Shown here piece after piece: positions 20,969-26,287 of a stretch of DNA of 26,287 nucleotides. The stretch is from the IMG/VR virus record IMGVR_UViG_3300042922_000129, positions 1 through 26,287 of that record. One strand, given 5' to 3'. The notes under the pieces were generated by a model. The model did no database searches and had not been told where the DNA came from. It was given only the letters and a program-made list of their open reading frames with translations. Both the position numbers and the translations under genes were made by a program. How positions within the stretch are numbered: position 1 is the stretch's first letter; each line of letters opens with the position of its first letter. The DNA is from a virus.

Positions 20969-23797
20969 ATGGGCGCACTTGATGATTTATTAAAACAGAA
21001 TAACGCCCCAACGATGGCAAGCGGAAGCGCATTGGATAATCTGTTGACACCACAACCAATTCAATCCAATCAATCAAATTTAGATAGCTTAATTTCTACG
21101 GGAAACAAAGAAAACAGCACCATTTACGACACGGCTGCTGATTTATTGACGGCACCTGCAACAGTAGCCCTGGAGGCTTTATCTTACTTAGATAAACCCC
21201 GGGGAGCTATTGCTGGTGCTGTTAAAGCATATCAAGACGATACACCCCTGCTTGAAGGCGCTCAAAAAGGCTGGGATGATAACACAAGCTGGAAAGAGAC
21301 ATTCAATCAAGATTGGGTAAAAGAAAACCCCACAACCGCGGCTATTGCAGGTTTCGCAACAGACGTTGCACTTGATCCTCTTTGGTTTCTTACTCCTGCA
21401 AAAGTTGTTGGCGGTGCCTCCAAAGCAAGCAAGGCTATAGGACTAACCGACAACGTAATAAACCCTGCTGTAAAGGCCGTAAATGCCTCAGAAACAGGGC
21501 AGAAGAGCATTGCCGCACTAGAGGACTTCTTCGGTAAAAATCGCGTTGCAGACGATATTGCAGAGTTTAACGCTGGACGCGCAACCGATCAACTAGCGCA
21601 GAGAGATGTTACGCAGTTCGCAAAAGATGAGTTAGGGCAATACGGCGCAGCAGCAGATAAGCCATTGATTGACTATATCGAGTCAGCCAACAAGCCGCAA
21701 AGCACATTGCAACTCACTCCTAATATGCAAACTGACATACTGGACTTGCATAAAAATAATAAGCTCGCTGCTGAAATAAAGGCCGGTAACGTTCCAAGAG
21801 AAACAGCCGCCGATGCTTTCCGCAATAGTGGCGAAGAAATACCTAACTATCTCTTGGATGTGCGTCAATCCCAAGCACGAGCAGATGGTGTTGCAGATGC
21901 AATGCTCCCTGCCTATCAATACCGTGATGAAATATTAAACCAAATACCCGACAACGGACTGCGCAAGGCCATTCAATCGGTAGGTGACAAGTTTGTCGAG
22001 CTAAACACAAAGCAATCTGACGCGCTGTACAACGCTAGCAGGCTTGCAGATGAATCGGCAATACATTTCCCTGACGGTTCGCATTTGCGGCGCTCCTACG
22101 AGAAATATGACAGCCCTGCTGACTTCCTCGAAGACCTACGCAAGAATGGCACACAGCAAGAATATGCAAAGGCCTATAAAGACCTGGCAGGCGTTAAAAC
22201 CCCTAATGCTGGCGCTCAAGGCTTTGGACAAGAACATCGCGTAGCAATGAAAGATTTCGCTGAACGGCAGAGCATTTCTAGTGCTACGCTTCAAAAGATG
22301 GGCGTTATTAATAATGCTGAATACCGCATGACAGATACTCTCAATCGCGCATCAAAAACACTCCGCGAAGATCAATTTCTGTCAAAGGTAGCTTCTGACT
22401 GGGGAGTCAGCGCAGAAAAAGCGGCAGAGTTATCTCGCACATTACCGGAGCGGCGCAGGTATTTAGAAATACCGGATACAAAGGGATATGGCCCACTTGC
22501 TGGCAAATGGGTTCCTAAAGATGTGTACCAGCAAGTACTAAACGTAACCAACACAAACGCCGCTCCTGACAGCCTTCTCAAAGCTGCACAAACGCTTACT
22601 AGCTGGTGGAAAGTTGGCAAGTTGGCGAATCCTTCATCGATCATGCGAAACTTTTACAGCGGCCTTCCTATGGCGAATGTGTTTGGCGAAGTTCCTATGT
22701 ATGCCTTGCCTAAATACATGGCGCAAATGAAAAATATGTTTACAAAGCAAAAGTGGAATGATCCGCGCATACGTGAGCTCATGCAGACCGGGATAATGGA
22801 CAACATCTTTACTAAGCAGGAACTAAAGAACATCTTGGGCGGCAAGCCAAACGCTGTTAAGAATTTTGCAAATAAGGCTATGAACGCTTTTGGACAACCA
22901 GACCAATACTGGAGAGCAGTTGTATATGCGTACCACCGTGATAAAGGCAAGACAGCAAAAGAGGCTGCAAAAATAGCCGACAGAGCATTGTTTAATTACA
23001 GTCAAGCGCCTGAGTGGATCAATACAGCAGCTAAAAACGGCATAGTGCCATTCGCTAAATTCCCCTACTTCGCTACTAAGGAGACAGCCAGGGCGGTATA
23101 TAATAGACCGGCACAAGTTAGCAAGTATGTTAAGCCGCAAAATCAAACTAACTCACAGGACCAGGAGAGCATTCTCCCTGATTATATGCGGTCTAAAACT
23201 CTTCTCCCTCTTGGAGAAGGTGAACGCACTGTCAACGGTAAAACGCAAAAAGTTCAAAACAACCTTGACCTGTCCTACATCCTACCATTCGCTAATGACG
23301 TATCGTTAGGCAATCCGCTTTCTGACTTGCTACAAGTTGTCCGTACCGGCAGAAACTCTCTTGGAATGGATATTATCAAACCCGGGATGACAAACGAGCA
23401 AAAGACGAATGCACTGTTTAAACTCGCATATAACACGCTAGGGCCTTCTGCTCCTGTACCTGGTACATACGCATGGGATAAGCTGATAAACGGCCTTACA
23501 GGCGGCGTGGATGCAAAGGGGAGACAGTACGATGCAGCAAGTTCCATACTGGATGTATTTGGCGGTATTCGCAATGTTCCGCTTAATACTGATGAACTAT
23601 ATCAGCAAAAAATAGCCGGATATGAGCGAGAAAAAAGAGATACCGCCGCACGAATAGCCGAGGCTCAACGTGACAAGCGGTATACTCCGGAGCAGCGCAA
23701 AGAAGTTATAGGAGATCTACAAAGGCAGCTTAGAAAGATTAGCCAAGACGCGCAAGAGTCGCGCAAATCATATGAGCGCTTAAAGAAGAAAGGCTAA
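20969..23797 (+). CDS. Large internal virion/ejection protein with LPD38-like region
   Basis: A 942-residue protein. ATG 20969 is chosen because AAGGGGGG lies just upstream; the frame opening at 20936 overlaps the preceding gene. The N-terminus has repeated short motifs (LDDLLKQN, LDNLLTPQ, LDSLISTG). The C-terminal half has KLANPSSIMRNFYSGLPMAN, DRALFNYSQAPEWINT and GIVPFAKFPYFATKETARAV, the pattern of LPD38-type large phage/polyvalent proteins. The end is a charged coiled coil (QRKEVIGDLQRQLRKISQDA). It holds the position of P22 gp16 and is probably ejected with DNA to form a channel. Its stop codon overlaps the stop codon of the antisense gene. Confidence 0.65.
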   Translation: MGALDDLLKQNNAPTMASGSALDNLLTPQPIQSNQSNLDSLISTGNKENSTIYDTAADLLTAPATVALEALSYLDKPRGAIAGAVKAYQDDTPLLEGAQKGWDDNTSWKETFNQDWVKENPTTAAIAGFATDVALDPLWFLTPAKVVGGASKASKAIGLTDNVINPAVKAVNASETGQKSIAALEDFFGKNRVADDIAEFNAGRATDQLAQRDVTQFAKDELGQYGAAADKPLIDYIESANKPQSTLQLTPNMQTDILDLHKNNKLAAEIKAGNVPRETAADAFRNSGEEIPNYLLDVRQSQARADGVADAMLPAYQYRDEILNQIPDNGLRKAIQSVGDKFVELNTKQSDALYNASRLADESAIHFPDGSHLRRSYEKYDSPADFLEDLRKNGTQQEYAKAYKDLAGVKTPNAGAQGFGQEHRVAMKDFAERQSISSATLQKMGVINNAEYRMTDTLNRASKTLREDQFLSKVASDWGVSAEKAAELSRTLPERRRYLEIPDTKGYGPLAGKWVPKDVYQQVLNVTNTNAAPDSLLKAAQTLTSWWKVGKLANPSSIMRNFYSGLPMANVFGEVPMYALPKYMAQMKNMFTKQKWNDPRIRELMQTGIMDNIFTKQELKNILGGKPNAVKNFANKAMNAFGQPDQYWRAVVYAYHRDKGKTAKEAAKIADRALFNYSQAPEWINTAAKNGIVPFAKFPYFATKETARAVYNRPAQVSKYVKPQNQTNSQDQESILPDYMRSKTLLPLGEGERTVNGKTQKVQNNLDLSYILPFANDVSLGNPLSDLLQVVRTGRNSLGMDIIKPGMTNEQKTNALFKLAYNTLGPSAPVPGTYAWDKLINGLTGGVDAKGRQYDAASSILDVFGGIRNVPLNTDELYQQKIAGYEREKRDTAARIAEAQRDKRYTPEQRKEVIGDLQRQLRKISQDAQESRKSYERLKKKG

Positions 23798-23940
23798 TCC
23801 ATGTTTCTCAATGAAAAAAATCCGATAATAAAAGACAGGTAAATAATGGCGTTCCCTTTTTCAATATTGTCCATTGCGAATCCGGTAATGCAAAGATATA
23901 ACGCAAAGGCCAACCAACTCCACGACCAAATGTTAGTCAT
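23794..23940 (-). CDS. Antisense 48-aa two-TM membrane protein upstream of lysis cassette
   Basis: A minus-strand gene with a strong ribosome binding site (AAGGTGGTGAG) seven bases before ATG 23940. It encodes 48 residues with two hydrophobic segments: about 4-22 (IWSWSWLAFALYLCITGFAM) and about 27-43 (GNAIIYLSFIIGFFSL). Its TAG (23794-23796) overlaps the stop of the large ejection gene, so the genes are convergent. A perfect TATAAT (23976-23981) lies 35 bases upstream. Small two-TM proteins near holins are sometimes antiholins or lysis modulators, but that is only suggested by location. Confidence 0.6.
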   Translation of the reverse strand: MTNIWSWSWLAFALYLCITGFAMDNIEKGNAIIYLSFIIGFFSLRNMD

Positions 23941-23975
23941 TATCTCACCACCTTGTTTATATGTTAATTATTCCC

Positions 23976-23983
23976 ATTATAAT
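23976..23983. promoter_or_regulatory. Palindromic -10 (ATTATAAT) usable on both strands
   Basis: ATTATAAT is its own reverse complement, so TATAAT is present on the minus strand (23976-23981) and on the + strand (23978-23983). Minus: it would serve the 48-aa gene, without a clear -35. Plus: TTGTTT at 23953-23958 gives a -35 with a long 19-base spacer, and transcripts would begin near 23990, just before the hairpin and the holin gene. Confidence 0.4.
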
Positions 23984-23997
23984 ACAGTGTTTAAAGA

Positions 23998-24029
23998 GGG
24001 GCTAGAGAAATCTAGTCCCTTATTTATTA
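23998..24029 (+). terminator. Terminator-like hairpin before the lysis genes
   Basis: GGGGCTAGA (23998-24006) pairs with TCTAGTCCC (24011-24019) with one wobble and a GAAA tetraloop, followed by TTATTTATT. It could separate the virion operon from the lysis operon or be a stabilising 5' hairpin. AAAAGGAGATG follows directly as the holin ribosome binding site. Confidence 0.55.
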
Positions 24030-24045
24030 AAAGGAGATGTAAAAT

Positions 24046-24651
24046 GTGTTAATTATTATCGAAAGATCATGCGATACCGTGTCTGAATGGTGCAAAGTTT
24101 TCAATAGATTGTTGGAAAACTGGCAAATTAAAACTGTTCTTGGTTTGTTTTTCGGATTTTTCTTCAGTGACATATGGCAACCATCTTTATTTATTGCCGT
24201 TGTTGTGTTATTTGATCTATGGGCGAAATTAAACGCGCTATGCTATCAAGCTAGGCGAGAATATGCGCCAAATAGCAAGTGGCCTTTTGTCGGATTTATA
24301 GCTGCATGGACTCACGATGTTTTTGACGATGAGCCCATGAGAAAGAAATTTTTCCCCAAGGTAGGTTACTACTTTATAATGATGCTGCTTGCAGGTGGAT
24401 TGCTGAAGCTTTTTAAATCTGTTGAGGCTTATATGTTCAATGAAATTGCATATGCGCTGCTTATTTATATTGTAATGACAGAAATGAAGAGCATAGCAAG
24501 GAATTTGAAAGCTTCGCGCAATCCGTTATATAGAGTATTTGCTTTTGTTGTAAATAAATATTACGAGAAAAAGGCGGGGCTCCCGTTAACTGCCCAGGCA
24601 ACACAAAAGGCAGAAGACATAATTCAAGTGGAAGAAGGGAAGCAACCGTGA
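24046..24651 (+). CDS. Holin-like membrane protein
   Basis: A 201-residue protein starting at GTG 24046, nine bases after AAGGAG. The nearby ATG (24044) reads only two codons before a stop. Hydrophobic segments lie at about residues 28-41 (KTVLGLFFGFFFSD), 48-60 (LFIAVVVLFDLWA), 106-124 (VGYYFIMMLLAGGLLKLF) and 130-146 (NEIAYALLIYIVM). The DLWAKLNAL and basic MRKKFFPKVGYY segments resemble the D-x-x-x-G ... K-K pattern of phage holin_4-type proteins. It precedes the endolysin with an overlapping GTGA junction. It would form membrane lesions to release or activate the endolysin. Confidence 0.6.
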   Translation: MLIIIERSCDTVSEWCKVFNRLLENWQIKTVLGLFFGFFFSDIWQPSLFIAVVVLFDLWAKLNALCYQARREYAPNSKWPFVGFIAAWTHDVFDDEPMRKKFFPKVGYYFIMMLLAGGLLKLFKSVEAYMFNEIAYALLIYIVMTEMKSIARNLKASRNPLYRVFAFVVNKYYEKKAGLPLTAQATQKAEDIIQVEEGKQP

Positions 24652-25325
24652 GGCTTTGTATCAATCAAGGACACAGCGGCCCCGGCGTTGATGTTGGAGC
24701 AGTAGGGCCTACCGGGCTTTATGAAAGCGATGTAACTTTTTCCGTTGGTAACTTTTTAGCAACAATAGCCCAGGCAGAAGGACACGAAACTTTACTCACT
24801 CGTACAGAACGCACAGATCCATCAAATGATGATCTAAAAAACATCGTCAATATGAGTAATAACTTCGGCGCAGACGTGTTTGTTAGCATCCACTGTAATT
24901 CATTCAGTACGCCGGCCCCAGAAGGAACAGAGACTTGGTATTTCCCGGGCTCTGCCGCCGGCATGGATCTAGCGCGACATATTCAGCAAGAATTGCTTTT
25001 AGAACTAGGACGTAAAGATCGCGGTATTCGCATGGCTAACTACTTTGTTATTCGCTATACATATGCTCCGGCCGCACTGGTTGAATTGGCGTTCATATCT
25101 AATCCGGAAGAAGAGAAATTACTCGCAGACCATAACTTCCAATATAACGCCGCTGTTGCCATTTGGAAGGGAATTAAATCTTACCTAGGCATTCCTATTA
25201 AAGAACCAGAAAAACATCACACATACGAAATACAAGCGCCACAGGAGCAACCGCCACAACAAGTTGAATCGCGTGAAGATTGGTCTGATGCTGGATTAAG
25301 AAATAGAATGAGCGAGGTTAAATAG
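24648..25325 (+). CDS. N-acetylmuramoyl-L-alanine amidase endolysin (Amidase_3)
   Basis: A 225-residue protein starting at GTG 24648 that overlaps the holin stop. The Amidase_3 zinc site is complete: His9 in INQGHSG, Glu26 in LYESD, His82 in VSIHCNS and the catalytic Glu146 in ALVELAFISNPEEE. The catalytic domain occupies about residues 1-178. It cuts the amide bond between MurNAc and L-Ala in peptidoglycan at the end of infection. A C-terminal extension (about 180-225, Gln/Pro/Glu-rich) has no recognisable wall-binding repeat. No signal peptide is visible, so release should depend on the holin. Confidence 0.92.
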   Translation: MRLCINQGHSGPGVDVGAVGPTGLYESDVTFSVGNFLATIAQAEGHETLLTRTERTDPSNDDLKNIVNMSNNFGADVFVSIHCNSFSTPAPEGTETWYFPGSAAGMDLARHIQQELLLELGRKDRGIRMANYFVIRYTYAPAALVELAFISNPEEEKLLADHNFQYNAAVAIWKGIKSYLGIPIKEPEKHHTYEIQAPQEQPPQQVESREDWSDAGLRNRMSEVK

Positions 25326-25642
25326 TGGAAGCAGGTTTATATTTGTTGTTGGCTCACTACTTAGCAGATTTCCCTTTGCAAGGAGATTTTCTTGCAAATA
25401 TGAAGGGAAAGAATTGGTATTTATTAATGGCGCATGTATTGATATATTCATTAACCATCGGTGCTTTTATGCATGCATTAGGGATATATGCAACATGGAA
25501 ATTGTTCGTTGTGGCAATATCTCATGTTTTTGTTGATTATTGGAAATGCAATTATGCGCCAAAAGAAACAGCATTAACAACGAGTTTGTACATAGATCAA
25601 GCGTTGCACTTAATCGTATTGGCTATCTGTTTAAAATTTTAA
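25325..25642 (+). CDS. DUF3307 family membrane protein in lysis cassette
   Basis: A 105-residue protein starting at GTG 25325, overlapping the endolysin stop (TAGTG). The opening YLLLAHYLADFPLQGDFLAN contains the H-x-x-x-D-x-x-x-Q/L-G-x-x-(L/A) motif of the DUF3307 family. Further hydrophobic segments are about 37-52 (AHVLIYSLTIGAFMHA), 59-73 and 93-105. A second HxxxD pair (SHVFVDYWK) sits near residue 68. The family's function is unknown. In lysis cassettes it could act as an auxiliary or second holin, which is inference from location. Confidence 0.7.
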   Translation: MEAGLYLLLAHYLADFPLQGDFLANMKGKNWYLLMAHVLIYSLTIGAFMHALGIYATWKLFVVAISHVFVDYWKCNYAPKETALTTSLYIDQALHLIVLAICLKF

Positions 25643-25649
25643 AAAGGGG

Positions 25650-26033
25650 ATGGTAACCATTGTTATTCCGAACGCTAAAACGATCATTTATATTGTCTTT
25701 GCTGTTTGTCTGTGTGTCATTTGCTACATGTTCGGCCCAGACTTATTCGGTGGACGAGCAAGAGTTGACCAGGTTAGAGAACATATTCAATCAGCTAGAG
25801 ATCAACAACAACAAGCTGCTCAACGACTTGACACAATCAAAACAGGACTTGACACAAGCGCGGCTGAGTCTGGAAGAGTATCAACAGGACTTGGCAAAGT
25901 TGCAGATACAATTGCTAGCGCTGAGAGACGAATCGACAGCAGCAAAGACCAATCTAACGACAGCGCAAGCCTCATTGCAGAAGGCAAACGAATCGTTGAG
26001 CAAATTAAGCAAAGAAACAAAACTGGAAATTAG
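25650..26033 (+). CDS. Candidate inner-membrane spanin (i-spanin-like), overlapping next frame
   Basis: A 127-residue protein with ATG 25650 eight bases after the DUF3307 stop. It has one N-terminal membrane segment, about residues 11-28 (TIIYIVFAVCLCVICYMFG), followed by a long, charged helical part rich in Gln, Ser and Asp (VREHIQSARDQQQQAAQRLD). This is the topology of an i-spanin: cytoplasmic N-terminus and periplasmic coiled coil. GGGG sits immediately next to the ATG, so its ribosome binding is poor and it may depend on coupling. Of its 384 bases, 374 overlap the second frame at 25660-26097. The spanin role is inferred. Confidence 0.55.
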   Translation: MVTIVIPNAKTIIYIVFAVCLCVICYMFGPDLFGGRARVDQVREHIQSARDQQQQAAQRLDTIKTGLDTSAAESGRVSTGLGKVADTIASAERRIDSSKDQSNDSASLIAEGKRIVEQIKQRNKTGN

Positions 26034-26097
26034 ATGGCTAAAGGTGCAACGTGCTTTTCTTGTTGCAGGCATAGGCTATCTTGCTATGAACAGGTAG
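25660..26097 (+). CDS. Candidate outer-membrane spanin or periplasmic partner, nested frame
   Basis: A 145-residue protein starting at TTG 25660, ten bases after AAAAGGGG, so it has the better-spaced ribosome binding site of the two frames. It has a signal peptide (basic RTLKRS, then FILSLLFVCVSFATC) with a degenerate lipobox-like FATC at about residues 21-24, or signal peptidase I cleavage after CSA. A long coiled coil follows (RLENIFNQLEINNNKLLNDL ... ALRDESTAAKTNLTTAQASL). A short hydrophobic end (AFLVAGIGYLAM) is present. Signal plus coiled coil plus C-terminal hydrophobic end also suits a single-protein (u-) spanin. Function is inferred from topology and position. Confidence 0.6.
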   Translation: MLFRTLKRSFILSLLFVCVSFATCSAQTYSVDEQELTRLENIFNQLEINNNKLLNDLTQSKQDLTQARLSLEEYQQDLAKLQIQLLALRDESTAAKTNLTTAQASLQKANESLSKLSKETKLEIRWLKVQRAFLVAGIGYLAMNR

Positions 26098-26104
26098 AAT
26101 TTAA

Positions 26105-26131
26105 CCCCGGCTTAATTGCCGGGGCTTTTCT
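26105..26131 (+). terminator. Rho-independent terminator of the lysis operon
   Basis: CCCCGGC (26105-26111) and GCCGGGG (26118-26124) form a perfect seven-base GC stem with a six-base loop, followed by CTTTTCTATTT. It starts seven bases after the last lysis gene. The convergent 34-aa gene ends within its U tract, so the terminator may partly serve both strands. Confidence 0.85.
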
Positions 26132-26234
26132 ATTTGTATAGCCAATATGCACTTACTCCAATAATCAACCATAATAAAATGCTAAACATGCAACCATTTA
26201 ATAGTCCTCTCGCCGGTCTTAAATCATCATTCAT
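26130..26234 (-). CDS. Tiny antisense single-TM protein (34 aa) after lysis cassette
   Basis: A minus-strand gene with ATG 26234 and a GGGAG ribosome binding site ten bases upstream. Its 34 residues start with a polar, basic NDDLRPARGLLNG, followed by one membrane segment, about 15-33 (CMFSILLWLIIGVSAYWLY). The positive-inside rule puts the N-terminus in the cytoplasm. I recall short phage proteins with an R-P-A-x-G-(I/L)-L-x-G start plus one TM, unannotated. It converges on the lysis terminator, and its promoter must lie at or beyond the right edge. Whether more minus-strand genes follow is not visible. Confidence 0.55.
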   Translation of the reverse strand: MNDDLRPARGLLNGCMFSILLWLIIGVSAYWLYK

Positions 26235-26287
26235 TTGTTACCATCTCCCTATCAATGTTACCCAAATGTTGGCGGTTTATATTTTTC

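Noticed and set aside
23846-24052. Plus-strand frame of 68 codons before the holin gene
   Set aside because: It overlaps the better-supported minus-strand 48-aa gene, crosses the hairpin and holin ribosome binding site, and has no protein-like pattern.
1-26287. CRISPR array, insertion sequence or integrase
   Set aside because: No regularly spaced repeats, transposase motifs or recombinase catalytic pattern were found on either strand.

Overview
This window looks like roughly half of a tailed phage or prophage genome with short-tailed (podovirus) architecture. Gene order and proteins match the P22-type plan: small terminase, large terminase, P22-type portal (700 aa), scaffold, SU10-like coat protein, small head/connector proteins, a ~480 aa tail-hub-like protein, a beta-helix tailspike, three presumed ejection proteins, then a lysis cassette. 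No integrase, repressor, replication gene, tRNA, CRISPR array or insertion sequence was seen, so temperate or lytic lifestyle cannot be decided here. The low-to-moderate GC content, strong AAGGAGGTG-type ribosome binding sites, frequent TTG/GTG starts and a DUF1492/ArpU-type protein suggest a Firmicutes host. The spanin-like pair at the end of the lysis cassette would make most sense in a host with an outer membrane, so a diderm Firmicute (Negativicutes) is my best guess. This host call is inference.

Region 1-1140 is the end of the early or middle module: a 5'-truncated phage ABA-sandwich protein, a small coiled-coil protein, and a DUF1492/ArpU-like candidate late activator. A promoter-like element and a hairpin follow, plausibly where late transcription begins. 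Region 1141-2115 carries four small, tightly coupled genes: an NrdD-tail-like protein, a one-TM protein and two Cys-rich proteins. Region 2116-3004 holds a structured non-coding stretch and a four-gene minus-strand micro-operon with its own promoter, operator-like dyad and terminator. Three of those genes are very short and chained by 4-22 nt overlaps.

Region 3121-7212 is the packaging region. Small and large terminase genes are separated by membrane, zinc-ribbon and winged-helix-like genes; the zinc-ribbon gene has a frameshift at a T7 tract. A pair of inverted 16-bp operator-like sites precedes the winged-helix-like gene. Region 7225-15869 contains portal, a cold-shock-domain protein, scaffold, coat, decoration-like proteins, adaptors and the tail hub. 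Region 15882-23797 contains the tailspike and ejection proteins, one of which ends in a degenerate Hint (hedgehog/intein) domain.

Region 23794-26234 is the lysis cassette: holin-like protein, Amidase_3 endolysin, DUF3307 membrane protein, and two almost completely overlapping reading frames with spanin-like topology, closed by a strong terminator. It is flanked on both sides by tiny minus-strand membrane-protein genes (48 and 34 aa). The overlapping spanin-like pair, its antisense micro-gene flanks, the Hint-tailed virion protein and the minus-strand micro-operon are the most unusual parts of the window.
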